Source: Bradyrhizobium valentinum
GTDB taxonomy: Bacteria > Pseudomonadota > Alphaproteobacteria > Rhizobiales > Xanthobacteraceae
Assembly: GCF_001440405.1 (NCBI RefSeq)
Contig: NZ_LLXX01000189.1
Span: forward strand, 1-35,125
Direction of reading: 5' to 3'
DNA: 35,125 nt
Both the position numbers and the translations under genes were made by a program. The notes under the pieces are model-generated. The model was not told the DNA's origin, made no database searches, and worked only from the letters and a program-made list of their open reading frames with translations. Below are positions 25,473 through 34,925 of this stretch, in pieces (within the stretch, counting starts at the first letter, position 1; each line of letters starts with the position of its first letter).

Positions 25473-28400
25473 GTCGGCGCAAATCTGCGATCTGGATCGT
25501 CTCGGCGTGTCTTGGCGCGACCGTCCCAGCTCCAACGCGACACGAACACCGCGTCGATGCCTTCACGCCGCTGCAACTGGCAAATGGCGACGCCGGGCAG
25601 TTCGGCATAGCAGGCCCATTCACGCTCGCTGGTGATGACGAAGTCGAGATCGAACTCGCGGATCAGCCCCATGCAATGGGCGCGCGCGGTATCATCGATG
25701 CCGGCGAACGCTTCATCGAGCAACATCAGGCGCGGCGCCAGCGCGTAGCTGCCCTGACTGTAGAAACTGGCGACCGCGGCGAACAGCGGCACGGTGAGGC
25801 CGAGCGCGCGCTCTCCGCTGGAGGCCGGACCGGAGAGTTTGCGCCAGTGCCCGTCCTGCCAGCGCTCGACGCGAAAGCGGTGCCAACGGCGATAATCCAG
25901 CGCGCGGGCGAGTTGCTCGATCAGGCTGCTGCCCACATCCTTTCCGGCGCCCGAATCGGCCCGCTCGCGCTCGGCGGCGATGCGCTGCTGCAACATCGCG
26001 CCGACCACTCTCCGGTCGTCAGAGGACCAAAGGTCTGCGCTGGTATTGAGCAGGCGTTTGCGCGCTGCTTCGAGGCCGACCGGAGCGCCTTCTTCTTCCG
26101 CCAGGGGCTGCCACAGCAGACGATAGCGTACCCCGGTGGAGGTCGGGCGATGGTGCAATTCTTTGTTGATCGCATCGCGCTGAGTTTCGGCCGCTTGCAG
26201 CAGGCGCTGCACTTCGGAAGCGATTTCGGCCTGCAGATGGTTCTCCAGCACAGCGCGCTCGTTCGCCGTCAGCAGTTCACTGCGCTGGGCGATCTCTTCG
26301 GCGAGGCGCGCGGCAAGGCGATCCGGCGGTTCGGGTCGGTTCTGGTAGACGACGCGGACGATAAGCCCCCAATCGCTCTGTTCTGCGTGCGCCTGGTGGC
26401 CGAGAGCGCTGAGGGCGCGTTGTAGCTCCGTCAGGTCTTCGCCGATCTGCCGTTGCAGGCGTGTCCAGGCGTCGTCGTCGTCCTTGAGTTCGAATAAGGC
26501 TTGTTCCGCGCGGCGAGCCAGAGTAAGCGCGGGGTCGATCGTCCACGGGCCGCCCAGGTCCGGCAGGTTGGCTTGCGGTAGCGCAGCCGCGAGCAGGCCG
26601 GTGGCTGCGAAGTGTTGGAACTTCGCGATTGCTTCGGCGCGCGCGTTGCTGCGTTGTCCGAACAGAGTGCTCGCAGTCGCCGCCTGTTCGTGCGCGACCG
26701 CGCGCGCCTCGCCGGATTTGCTCAGGACGTCGCGCGCGATCGTTAGTGCGGAATTGCTGGCCTTGACGGCGGTGCTGGCATCGGCCAGCCGCCGTTGCAG
26801 CTCCTCGACCCTGGCGCCGACGGATCCGCGCAACACCTCGAACCGGACGGCGGCTTCTTCCGCCTCAATGCGGGCAGCCGCAAATTGTTCATCCTGCTTC
26901 TTCAGATCGTCGCGGGTTTCGTTCTCGCGGTTGCGTTGCCGCTGCAGCTCGGGGAGCGCCAGACGTACCTCGTGAACAGCCTGGGCGAGGCGGAGTTGGG
27001 CATCGTGATAGTGGTTCAACGCCATCTCGACCGCCGGTAACTCGGCTGATAATGCAGGAAGGCGCAGATCGGTGGCATCGGCGGCGAGTCGTTGCCGCAC
27101 CGTCTGCAGCGCTTGTGCGGCCTCCAGGTATTGAAGATCAGCCTCGCTCAATTGCTGGCGGGCCGTCTGAGCCTCGCGCGCACTGGCGGCCGCCGCAAGA
27201 TGGGCGTTGCGCAATTCCTCTTCGGAGGGAGCCAGACGCCATTCATCGGCGGCTCGATCCTGATCGCGCGTGAGTTGCGCGTCCATCGCCTGGACCGCAA
27301 TGAGCTCATCGGCGATTAGTGTCAGGCGGCCGACTACGTCGGCCAGTCGCTGCTTGCGGGCTGCGGCGCGGGCCGCATGGCCGATATAGACTGCCGCGGG
27401 TTTGGCCCAGGCGCCGACCAGCGCGGCGAGCCGAAAGCGACCGTCGGGGGCGACCCAGGCTTCGATGTCCGCGGGATCGTCATCGGTGCAGGCGATGCCG
27501 GACAGCAGGCGTTCGACGAGTGCGGCCGGTACCGCGATATCGGTGGGCGTGTCAGCGTGCAGCCAACCAGCGAGCGAGAGCGCGTGCGGCTGTCGCTGCA
27601 GCACCTGGGTGTCGTGCAACAGCTCTACTCCGTCGCCGGCCTGCAGGTGGCCATCGGGCGAGACCCATGCGTCGAGCAGGCCGGCGGCTTCAAGCGCGGC
27701 CTCGAGGCCGGCGCGCTGAGCAGCCGTGACCTCTTCGCGAAAATCCACCAATTGCCAGAGCGGCGCACCCTCGCGCGCATCTCTGGCATCGGCGCCGCGC
27801 GTATGCGGGTTGGGCGGCGTCGCATCAACCCCGGCTTCGAGACGGTTGCGTTCGTCTTCGAGGTTGTTGAGCTCCGTCTCCAGCGTCTGGCGTTGGCCGT
27901 CGAGCGCCACGCGACGCTGCGCCAGACGCAGGCTGGCGTGCTGCTGCTCCGTTTGCAGGCAATGTCGCGCCGGATTGTCGCCATCCAGCCCAACAACCCA
28001 GTCGGCGAGGGCCGTGAGCGCTGCGCGGCCGTCGTCGGAGCTGACCCGCAGTTGCTTCAGGCTGGCGAAGTAGCGCTCCCAGGCCTGAATCAGGTTGTGG
28101 CCCTCGTGATCGACCTCCGTATCGGCTTGCTCGCGTCGTTTTGCCGTGGCCTCTACCGTGCCCTGTCTTTCGTCGCGGGTGTTCTGGCGTTGTGTATGCA
28201 GGGCTTCGGCCTCCGTCACCTCAGTATGGCGTCGCCGCAACAATGCGATCTGTTCGCGTCGATCAACGATCAAGGTGCGAAGGTCGGCGCATGCATTGTC
28301 GAAGGCTTGTGGCGTCAATGCGACCAGATCGGCGGCGGCGAGCGTTGCGAGCGGGCTACCGGCGTGCAGGCCGACGATACCTGCGGCCTCGGCATGCGTC

Positions 28401-29647
28401 GCGCTGTTCTGACGTAGCTTCGTCATCACACGTTCGGCTTGCGTCATGCGCTGGACGCCGTGCCCGGTCTCCTCAGTGCTGCGCTTTAATCGCCGTCGCA
28501 CCTCGTCGACCGCCGCGGTGGCGACTTGCAGCGCACGCTGCCGAGCCAGAGCGTCCCGCTCGGCGGATTCGAGACGGTTCGCGTCCTGCATGGTCGGGTC
28601 GGCACGCAGGATATCAAGCCGAGCCTGCTCGCGCTTGAGCGCAAGTTCCGCGTCGTCGTGAATTATCCGGGCGAGCGCTTCCGCGGTCTCGGCCCTCTCG
28701 AGCCGCGCCTGCGCGTCGCCGCGCGCCCGGCTTGCACTGTCGAACTCGGTCTGGGCCTGGCGCAGCGCGCGGGCCTGCCGCCGGCTCTGGGTGCCAGCGT
28801 AGATCCGGTAGCGTTGGTCGAAGCGCTCGACGGCTCTTGCCAGCGCCTGGTATTCCTCGAGTTGGCGGCGATCCTCCTCCAACTGGCCCAGAGCCTCGGC
28901 GACGTCCCCAAGCAGTTCGGGTGCGAGCGGTGGCAAGGCCTCGGTCAGTGCGTCCGAGAGCGCGGTTTCGTCAGGCTTTTTCGACAGTTGCGGCTGACGC
29001 AACTGAATCAGCGTATCCATCAAGGCGTCGTAGCGCCTGGTGCCGAGGTGGAACAATCGCTCATCGACCGCGCGCCGGTAGCTGGCGGCGGTATCGAACA
29101 CCTGGCCGCGGCCGTGCAGCGCGTCACGCAGGCGTTCCCGAGTCAGGACCACGCGCTGATCACTCGTCAGCCAGATATCCTGATTGATGCGCGGAGCGCC
29201 AATGGAATCCTCCAACACGAAGAACCAGCTGTCCACCTGGGGACGCGCAGCGACCGCCGCAAGCCCGGCGCCGAGTGTGAGGTAATGCGGCGTGCCGTCA
29301 TCGGCGAGGCGGCCGAATTCGATCCAGGCGTAGCCGATGCGCCGGTCATAGCTACCCATCAACAGGTTCCAGGACATCTTCTTGCCGCTGTCGCCGTCGG
29401 GTTCGATGCGCGAGGACTTGAGCTGTGCATCGAGCAGGAAGGGCAGCGTCAGCGACAGCACCTTGGATTTGCCGGTGCCGTTGTTGCCCCGCAGCAGCAG
29501 ATGACCGTCGCGGAACCAGAACTCCTCGCTGTCGTAGTGAAACAGCTCCACCAGTCCAAGCCGCAAAGGCTGCCAGCGTTGCCGCGCCGGGATTGGCAGC
29601 GCGGGCCTCTCGGAGAGAGCAGCAAATGAAGCCGGCCGGTCGTTCAT
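25469..29647 (-). CDS. jetC: Wadjet JetC (TIGR02680, SMC-like ATPase)
   Basis: 1392 residues. Walker A RGNNGTGKSK lies at about 53-62. Long coiled coils rich in Ala, Arg, Gln and Glu extend from about 260 to 1200 with a non-coil hinge near 640-800. The ABC signature SSGERALGL is at about 1276-1284 and Walker B LMLLDEAFAGID at about 1307-1318. This is the SMC/MukB-like motor that extrudes DNA loops and recognises small circular plasmids. The length and the N-terminus (RWQPLRLGLVELFHYDSEEFWF) match the type II (TIGR02680) subfamily. Start and stop overlap jetB and jetD by four bases each. Confidence 0.95.
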   Translation of the reverse strand: MNDRPASFAALSERPALPIPARQRWQPLRLGLVELFHYDSEEFWFRDGHLLLRGNNGTGKSKVLSLTLPFLLDAQLKSSRIEPDGDSGKKMSWNLLMGSYDRRIGYAWIEFGRLADDGTPHYLTLGAGLAAVAARPQVDSWFFVLEDSIGAPRINQDIWLTSDQRVVLTRERLRDALHGRGQVFDTAASYRRAVDERLFHLGTRRYDALMDTLIQLRQPQLSKKPDETALSDALTEALPPLAPELLGDVAEALGQLEEDRRQLEEYQALARAVERFDQRYRIYAGTQSRRQARALRQAQTEFDSASRARGDAQARLERAETAEALARIIHDDAELALKREQARLDILRADPTMQDANRLESAERDALARQRALQVATAAVDEVRRRLKRSTEETGHGVQRMTQAERVMTKLRQNSATHAEAAGIVGLHAGSPLATLAAADLVALTPQAFDNACADLRTLIVDRREQIALLRRRHTEVTEAEALHTQRQNTRDERQGTVEATAKRREQADTEVDHEGHNLIQAWERYFASLKQLRVSSDDGRAALTALADWVVGLDGDNPARHCLQTEQQHASLRLAQRRVALDGQRQTLETELNNLEDERNRLEAGVDATPPNPHTRGADARDAREGAPLWQLVDFREEVTAAQRAGLEAALEAAGLLDAWVSPDGHLQAGDGVELLHDTQVLQRQPHALSLAGWLHADTPTDIAVPAALVERLLSGIACTDDDPADIEAWVAPDGRFRLAALVGAWAKPAAVYIGHAARAAARKQRLADVVGRLTLIADELIAVQAMDAQLTRDQDRAADEWRLAPSEEELRNAHLAAAASAREAQTARQQLSEADLQYLEAAQALQTVRQRLAADATDLRLPALSAELPAVEMALNHYHDAQLRLAQAVHEVRLALPELQRQRNRENETRDDLKKQDEQFAAARIEAEEAAVRFEVLRGSVGARVEELQRRLADASTAVKASNSALTIARDVLSKSGEARAVAHEQAATASTLFGQRSNARAEAIAKFQHFAATGLLAAALPQANLPDLGGPWTIDPALTLARRAEQALFELKDDDDAWTRLQRQIGEDLTELQRALSALGHQAHAEQSDWGLIVRVVYQNRPEPPDRLAARLAEEIAQRSELLTANERAVLENHLQAEIASEVQRLLQAAETQRDAINKELHHRPTSTGVRYRLLWQPLAEEEGAPVGLEAARKRLLNTSADLWSSDDRRVVGAMLQQRIAAERERADSGAGKDVGSSLIEQLARALDYRRWHRFRVERWQDGHWRKLSGPASSGERALGLTVPLFAAVASFYSQGSYALAPRLMLLDEAFAGIDDTARAHCMGLIREFDLDFVITSEREWACYAELPGVAICQLQRREGIDAVFVSRWSWDGRAKTRRDDPDRRFAPT

Positions 29648-30960
29648 GTCGGACCGACCAGGGCATCGGCAGCCGCGGTCTGTACGCCGCGTGTTTCACG
29701 AACGTTGCGGACCTCGGCCTCACCGAGCGCAAACCGGGCGAGCGCCGGGCGCGGATAGACCGTCTCGGCATCTCGCACAATCAGTTGAAGCTTTTCCAGC
29801 CGATCAAGGGCGATCTCCGCAAGCTCGCGTTCGGCGCCGGGTTCACGCGCAGATTTGCGCCAATATTTGCCATAGCGGGGCTTGCTCTCGCGCAGGTAAT
29901 CGACGACGTCTTGTTCCCTGATCATACCAGAGAATGGTTGGGTCGCGCCGGCGGCATCCGTCTGCCGCTGCCTGTAAACGGTGGCCAGGAACTCCGCGAC
30001 CAGCAGCGTGACATGGGCGTCGGTGCCTTCTGCGGGCATCGCCACATCTGTCAGCGAGCCAGCCTCGTCGACCAGCGCCAGACCTTCGGCGCGTTGCTCC
30101 GCGACCAGCCCGGTTGCGTCAGACAGGCGGGCCGCCATGGCGCCACGCTGGTTGACAAAATAGGCCCGAGACTCGGCGTCCAGTGTGTCGGTATAGACTA
30201 CCGGATCGTCGAGCAGCCGGCGTGCCAGTTGGCGGCGCAGAACGGTGCGTCGGCCCTCATCGCTGTCAGCCACATGCTCGTCGGCCAAGGCATGCAGTCG
30301 CTGGTCGAGCGTGACCGGCGCATCTTCCGGCCGGAAAGTCGACGGCCCGCGCACGGCGGCCAGCATGCCGGCGAGCGCGCGGCGCTGCACGTCGTAGAGG
30401 GCATCTGCCTGATCGCCCCCGGTATGGACAAAGGCGTCTTCGTCGCCGGCGACACGCTGCAGCACGCCCAAGTCGAGCAAGGTGCGGCATACCGCCACCA
30501 GTTCACGCCGCTCGTGGGGAGCGCCGAGCGTGAAGATGAAGCCGGAAGCCACCAGCGTCGGCTCGGCGGCGAATTGCAGCAGCCGCTCACCCAGCAGTCG
30601 CAACGTGATCTGCGGGTCAGCGCGTTCGAGCACCGCGCAAGCCAGGCACAACAGCACGTAACGGCGGCGATCATAAAACGGCAAACCGCGCATCGTGCTG
30701 GCGAGGTCGGCCGGTCGCTTATAAAGTCGAGCACCCTCTTGTTCGACGCGCAGCGCCCAGCCGGTTTCTCGCCCAAACCAGTCGCGCAGTGCGTCGGCCT
30801 GACGCCGGATCGCCGGAAAATCGTCGTGGTCCGGACTCATCAGCGGCGTCATCAGCAAGGCGCGCACGGCACTGCGAAATTCCTCGTTCTGGAACCGACG
30901 CTGTTGCTGGCCGATGCTGCGGCTGTCTCTACCAACGCTGGCGGCCATCGGCTGTCTCAT
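29644..30960 (-). CDS. jetB: Wadjet JetB (TIGR02678/DUF2398, MukE-like)
   Basis: 438 residues. The family pattern includes LLMTPLMSPDHDDFPAIRRQADALRDWF near the start and LPFYDRRRYVLLCLACAVLERADPQITL, followed by tandem winged helices (VVDYLRESKPRYGKYWRKSAREPG near the end). It is the KITE-type subunit that binds the kleisin JetA and JetC heads. Overlaps jetA and jetC by ATGA. Intact. Confidence 0.9.
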   Translation of the reverse strand: MRQPMAASVGRDSRSIGQQQRRFQNEEFRSAVRALLMTPLMSPDHDDFPAIRRQADALRDWFGRETGWALRVEQEGARLYKRPADLASTMRGLPFYDRRRYVLLCLACAVLERADPQITLRLLGERLLQFAAEPTLVASGFIFTLGAPHERRELVAVCRTLLDLGVLQRVAGDEDAFVHTGGDQADALYDVQRRALAGMLAAVRGPSTFRPEDAPVTLDQRLHALADEHVADSDEGRRTVLRRQLARRLLDDPVVYTDTLDAESRAYFVNQRGAMAARLSDATGLVAEQRAEGLALVDEAGSLTDVAMPAEGTDAHVTLLVAEFLATVYRQRQTDAAGATQPFSGMIREQDVVDYLRESKPRYGKYWRKSAREPGAERELAEIALDRLEKLQLIVRDAETVYPRPALARFALGEAEVRNVRETRGVQTAAADALVGPT

Positions 30961-32465
30961 GTCGGCGTGATCGTGATTAAATGGTCGCGCCCGGCAAATA
31001 CGCCGCGCGGCGTATTGATCACAGCGCGGCTATCGACTGCGAGTGGCGTGAGGTTGATATGCAATAATCCGTCGCCGGTTCGCCGTTCCGCGCTGGTGTT
31101 CGGACCGGCCTGTTCGGTCAGCACCTCACCGAGCAATCCCAGGAACAGACCGAAGGCATGAATGTCCAGCTCGGCGAGATCTGAAAGGCGTGTGGGCTGA
31201 CCGGTGGCGAGGTGCTTGCGCGCCGCCTCGACCTGCAGCGACTCCTCGGCGAGTTCGCGCGCCAGATGTGCGCGGGCCTCACCGCGATCACGCACCCGGG
31301 GCATCACGCCGCGCGGCGCGGCCTCACCGTATTCGCGTAGCCGCGGGTGAATCGTCAGTGGTGGCGCGTCGGCCCAGCGTGTCGAGGCCGGCAGATCGGC
31401 GTCGGCGTTGGGATTCAGCGAGAAATGTCGTGCCGGGTTGAGCGCGAAGGCTGCGCGCGCCAACCGGTGCGCCTCGCCATCGTTGCTGCAGGCAGAAAAC
31501 CAGCAGGCGAGCATGCGGAAATCCGCGGAACGGTCGCTGCGCCCGCTGCGGCGCTCGTTGAGCGCGGCGATCGCTCCTAGCAATTGCGGAATTGCCGACC
31601 GTGCCCTCGCCCGCAACAGTTCGGCTTGTGAGGGTTCGTGGCCGGTACGGAAGAACCAGCCGCGCAGACCTCTCCAGCGTTCGCGCCAGGCATTCAAGTG
31701 AAGGGTCCGCGCGTCGGCCCGATCCTCCGCATCGCCGGGGGCTGCATCGCGTGCATCGCGCGTGGCGACCTGCTGTAGCAATGCGTCAATGCTCGGTTCC
31801 AGAGCGAGGATATGTCTGGCGATGGTGTCGGAGCGGCGCACCAGATCGCCCATGAACCGCTCCAAATAGTCGATTAGCTGGCGCTTGTAATTCGCTACCG
31901 CAATCGCCTCGGCCTGTTGCAACTCAATGCTGCGTGCGACGCCGGCCATGAAAGCCTGCGCATTTTCAGCAAGGCCCTCGAAAACGCGCACCAAATCCCG
32001 CAGTGTTTCGTGGATCTTCGCGACGTCGGCTTCCGCCTCGTCCGCCAGCGTTTGAAGCGCCTGCAACCGGTTTGCGATGTCTTCAAGCGCCACCGTTTGC
32101 AGTTCGGCGCGCCGTTGCAGTGTTTGCACGAAAAGCGCCAGCGCCGCTTCGACAGCCTCCCCGCCCTGCGAGAGACGATACAGAAAACGTGCACGGTAGA
32201 AATCGCTGAGGCTGGAAACCCGCGCCGTGTCAGGATGCGATTCAAGATTGCCCCAGGCGGCAAGCTGGGCGAGCGCGGTGTTGACGTCCTCAATTCGCGG
32301 TGGTGCATCTAACCATCGGGCTTCGCTCAGTACTTCGTCAGGTCTTAATTGCAGACGGTATTGCCGTTTGGCTGCTGCAAAGACGTCCATGATGCGGCGG
32401 TAAAATTCAGATTTCTCGGCACTCACATGCCTGAACAGCTCGGCTGAATCGCTGACGGCTCGCAT
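30957..32465 (-). CDS. jetA: Wadjet JetA (TIGR02677/DUF2397, kleisin, MukF-like)
   Basis: 502 residues from the ATG at 32465 (MRAVSDSAELFRHVSAEKSE), chosen because GGGAAGAA stands in front of it; a GTG at 32516 would add 17 atypical residues. The N-terminal winged helix (RRIMDVFAAAKRQYRLQLRPDEVL...) and the long helical middle (EALALFVQTLQRRAELQTVALEDIANRLQAL) are typical of TIGR02677. It bridges JetB and JetC heads in the plasmid-cleaving complex. First gene of the operon; the promoter at about 32650 leaves a leader of about 180 bases. Confidence 0.9.
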   Translation of the reverse strand: MRAVSDSAELFRHVSAEKSEFYRRIMDVFAAAKRQYRLQLRPDEVLSEARWLDAPPRIEDVNTALAQLAAWGNLESHPDTARVSSLSDFYRARFLYRLSQGGEAVEAALALFVQTLQRRAELQTVALEDIANRLQALQTLADEAEADVAKIHETLRDLVRVFEGLAENAQAFMAGVARSIELQQAEAIAVANYKRQLIDYLERFMGDLVRRSDTIARHILALEPSIDALLQQVATRDARDAAPGDAEDRADARTLHLNAWRERWRGLRGWFFRTGHEPSQAELLRARARSAIPQLLGAIAALNERRSGRSDRSADFRMLACWFSACSNDGEAHRLARAAFALNPARHFSLNPNADADLPASTRWADAPPLTIHPRLREYGEAAPRGVMPRVRDRGEARAHLARELAEESLQVEAARKHLATGQPTRLSDLAELDIHAFGLFLGLLGEVLTEQAGPNTSAERRTGDGLLHINLTPLAVDSRAVINTPRGVFAGRDHLITITPT

Positions 32466-32649
32466 CGGGCTTCTTCCCAAAGGTCTTCCACTGGAGTTGC
32501 CGGTTCGCGCGAACACGATAGTGCATTTGTCTGTTCGCTGCAGCCAAATTGGGTTCCATCCACGGTTCGTGGATCGGGCGCGGGCTAGCTTCCCTGCATG
32601 CGGCTGAATCGCGCTAGATGGTCAGCCTTTCATCTGAGGCGATCCGTAA

Positions 32650-32678
32650 ATTATATAGTAATTTCAATTACGTATGAA
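32650..32678 (-). promoter_or_regulatory. Probable Wadjet operon promoter with palindrome
   Basis: On the minus strand a perfect TATAAT (32655-32650) has TTCATA 17 bases upstream (about 32678-32673). The 14-base palindrome GTAATT-TC-AATTAC (32658-32671) sits in the spacer. The surrounding 45 bases are distinctly AT-rich compared with both flanks. Confidence 0.5.
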
Positions 32679-32823
32679 TTCGTAGTGTAGTCTGAGTGGC
32701 GTACCATTCTTCAATGACCGAGCGAACGCCTCTCCAGATTTGTCTCTTTTTCGTCTCCGCATTGCGGAGCTCCATGCTTCAGCCCACCTGTTAGTCCTAT
32801 CCTCTTTCGAGGGACGGTTGCCG

Positions 32824-32982
32824 ATGAGCCAGGAATCCAAGACGGCTGGCGCGCAATACGCTAGTTACCTGCGACTGCTGCCGCAAAGCGCGCAGGCACA
32901 CGCGCAGAACGCGGCCGACGCCTTCGCTAAATTGTTCGCAGAGGGCACACCTTCCGGTATTTCGGCTCCGTACATTTTATGA
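32824..32982 (+). CDS. Small protein of unknown function, divergent from Wadjet
   Basis: 52 residues from the ATG at 32824 (MSQESKTAGAQYASYLRLLP). A GAGGGACGG lies before it; an earlier in-frame start at 32740 has a poor site and atypical residues. Predicted mostly helical (AQAHAQNAADAFAKLF). The stop overlaps the next ATG (ATGA), which supports real translation. Family not recognised. Confidence 0.5.
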   Translation: MSQESKTAGAQYASYLRLLPQSAQAHAQNAADAFAKLFAEGTPSGISAPYIL

Positions 32983-33245
32983 AGGATCAGCAAACCTGCG
33001 CTCGCGCCCAAGGTGAGGACTCAGACAAAAAACTTACGAGCAAAAGGTACTCTAACATCGGACGCTCCCTGGACCATTTTTTGCGCCGGTCTGGGAGCAA
33101 TTATCCGGAAGAGTCCTTAAAATTTGCCTATGTAAACCTGATCTTTACCTTGTTCGTTACCGTAAATCAATTCTACCCATTGATTCGGCTCATGAATCTG
33201 CCGGAAAACGTGAAGCCGGAACCGAATTTTGAGCATTCAAATTAA
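32979..33245 (+). CDS. Small protein of unknown function, coupled to the preceding gene
   Basis: 88 residues. The ATG overlaps the TGA of the 52-residue protein. A hydrophilic basic N-terminus is followed by a hydrophobic stretch (FAYVNLIFTLFVTVNQFYPLI, about 49-69) that could be one membrane segment or a buried helix. Codon use is less GC-rich than in the Wadjet genes. Family not recognised. Confidence 0.5.
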   Translation: MKDQQTCARAQGEDSDKKLTSKRYSNIGRSLDHFLRRSGSNYPEESLKFAYVNLIFTLFVTVNQFYPLIRLMNLPENVKPEPNFEHSN

Positions 33246-33350
33246 CGATGGCAGGGATTTTCGATTGGCTCCAAGATAGCTTGGCTGTGGGGTAGGAGGG
33301 CCGGGCAGACGCTCGCCACCCGGGAGTCCATCTCCTCGTAGAGGGCGTGC

Positions 33351-33942
33351 CTATGATTTCTTCTTCGCGCGTTTCCTTGGGGTGGCGCGCTTTCCCCAAT
33401 TGTTCATCGATGTCTTGAATGCATCCTTGCCGTACCAGAACGCAAGACCAGCGCTGAATGCAGCCGTGCCTGAAGCGCCCGATCCGCCGACTATGAGAGC
33501 CAGCGCTCCGGTAATGGCCAGCCGCGCTCCTTCCTGCGTAGCCAGTTCGCCATCCTTCGCTAAAGTGTTAGTCAGTTGGTCAAAATCAGCCTGCAGCATG
33601 CGCAGCTCGTCCGACCGACGAATTGCAGTCCTCAAATCCTCGATCGAGGTTACGCCAGCATCCTCTTGAAGTTGGCCGATGATTTCACGGGCTTCGCTAC
33701 TGGAGTCGCGGCACGCGGCGATCTTTTTCTGTAGTCCGGCAATCCTCGGTATCGAACCCGCGAAGGCTGATCGAAATGGTCTCGGCCACGGTCGGCGGCT
33801 GCATTTCAGCCGCCGCACCAGGCTGGGTTGATACAACCTTTGACCCTGCATCAAGAAACTTAAGACCACAACCTGATTCTAGGTCCAAATGGTCAATTTT
33901 TGATGCAAAACCAGTGGCTTGGCGCGGGCGGTTAAAGCGCAA
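33351..33942 (-). pseudogene. Hypothetical protein with a C-terminal hydrophobic segment, probable frameshift
   Basis: The C-terminal part, from about 33750 to the stop at 33351, is protein-like: helical (GLQKKIAACRDSSSEAREII), then a glycine/alanine-rich hydrophobic stretch (LAITGALALIVGGSGASGTAAFSAGLAFWYG) and a lysine-rich tail. Upstream of about 33750 the better reading is the frame starting at 33942 (MRFNRPRQATGFASKID). One frameshift near 33740-33750 would join them into about 195 residues. I do not recognise the family. Confidence 0.4.
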
Positions 33943-34026
33943 ATCGCGGTCATTCGTCTACATTGGCTGCCGATGACAGATGACAGATGATCCTGATTTT
34001 CAGAATGAAAATCAGGTCATAGCGTG

Positions 34027-34422
34027 ATGAAAGGTCAAACGAAATCGGGTTGGAATAAGACTCTCGAGCGCCAACGGTTGGACGAACGACTAGACGGCTC
34101 AAGCCAGCCCAGCGGTTCCGCATGCCGCCAAAAGTTGGATCCATACACGACGCCTTGGGCATGACGGGCGTGCAATTCGCCGGCCGGCTCAAAATCCGCC
34201 CGCAAAGCGTCGAGGCGCTCGGCTGCACGCTCGTCTATGCCCTTGTGCCGAACAGCTCCCTTGAGCATTCCGTGCGCGCGCGCAAAATCGCCATGTGGGA
34301 CCGCGGCCGTGTCGCTCACACCATGAAGCGGGAAGCGGACCAGCGATGCCAATCTTGAAGCGCGCATCGAGGTGCCTATCCGCGACCAGATCAAGGAGCG
34401 CGGCCTATGGAACGAGCCGTGA
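34027..34422 (+). pseudogene. Mobile mystery protein A remnant (XRE-type regulator)
   Basis: Starts with the ATG at 34027 (MKGQTKSGWNKTLERQRLDERL), shifts frame near 34115-34130 (PPKVGSIHDALGMTGVQFAGRL), and has lost the recognition part of the helix-turn-helix before VEALGCTLVYALVPNSSLE. A further shift near 34340 leads to SDANLEARIEVPIRDQIKERGLWNEP, the typical C-terminal end. The TGA (34420-34422) overlaps the GTG of the next gene. TIGR02612 proteins pair with the Fic-domain protein B. This copy has at least two frameshifts and an internal deletion. Confidence 0.75.
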
Positions 34423-34610
34423 GCGATCTCTTCGAAGAGCCTGACGATGCCACGCCACTCGCGCCGGCAAAACGCGATGCGCTGTTGCAGACCTGGATCA
34501 TGGATCGCGACGATCTCAATGAGGCGGAGCAGGAAAACATCGTCAAGGGCGCGGCCCGGGCAGGCAAGCGGCGGGGCAAACCCGCCGATAGCGCCTTCAT
34601 CAGATCCGCA
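34419..34610 (+). pseudogene. Mobile mystery protein B remnant (Fic-domain protein)
   Basis: Begins at the GTG at 34419 (VSDLFEEPDDATPL) with the family's characteristic first 55 residues (QTWIMDRDDLNEAEQENIVKG). Similarity ends near 34600, so the whole Fic core including the HPFxxGNGR motif is absent. A TIGR02613 fragment; the third Fic-related gene in the window. Confidence 0.75.
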
Positions 34611-34925
34611 TCCTTCACGAATTCATCGAGAGGAATTCGCGTCGGAATCTTGATCTTGCGCATGGAAGGCTGGCGCCGCAAAGCTTACGATGGCCGCGCT
34701 GGCGAGTTGGAGCGACTTCCGGCTGTTTACGATCATTGTGCACCTACGAATTCGACTACCGGACTAACGAATACGCTCTCGGGCTGGCATAATATAGCTA
34801 GGCGATCTCCTAGGGCGTCGCTTCGATCCGAAGAACTCATCCTCATGGGCAAGAACCGGTTTCCTGTCTCTCTCGACTTCCTGCAAGGGAATCCCCTTCC
34901 CATTCCGAAAGAGAGGAAAATGCTC
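34611..34925. other. Junction sequence without a recognised gene
   Basis: Follows the point where mobile mystery protein B loses similarity. The minus strand at 34590-34663 could encode the start of an unrelated short protein (MRKIKIPTRIPLDEFVKDADL), but no family or ribosome-binding site is clear. The rest looks non-coding up to the end of the next IS. Confidence 0.3.

Noticed and set aside
24555..29629. Long plus-strand open frames opposite jetC and jetD (for example 27377-28417 and 28526-29629)
   Set aside because: They are antisense shadows of GC-rich coding sequence with no domain or ribosome-binding site.
25469..29647. Chromosomal SMC or MukB
   Set aside because: The N-terminus, length and four-gene context with DUF2397, DUF2398 and DUF2399-type proteins identify Wadjet JetC.
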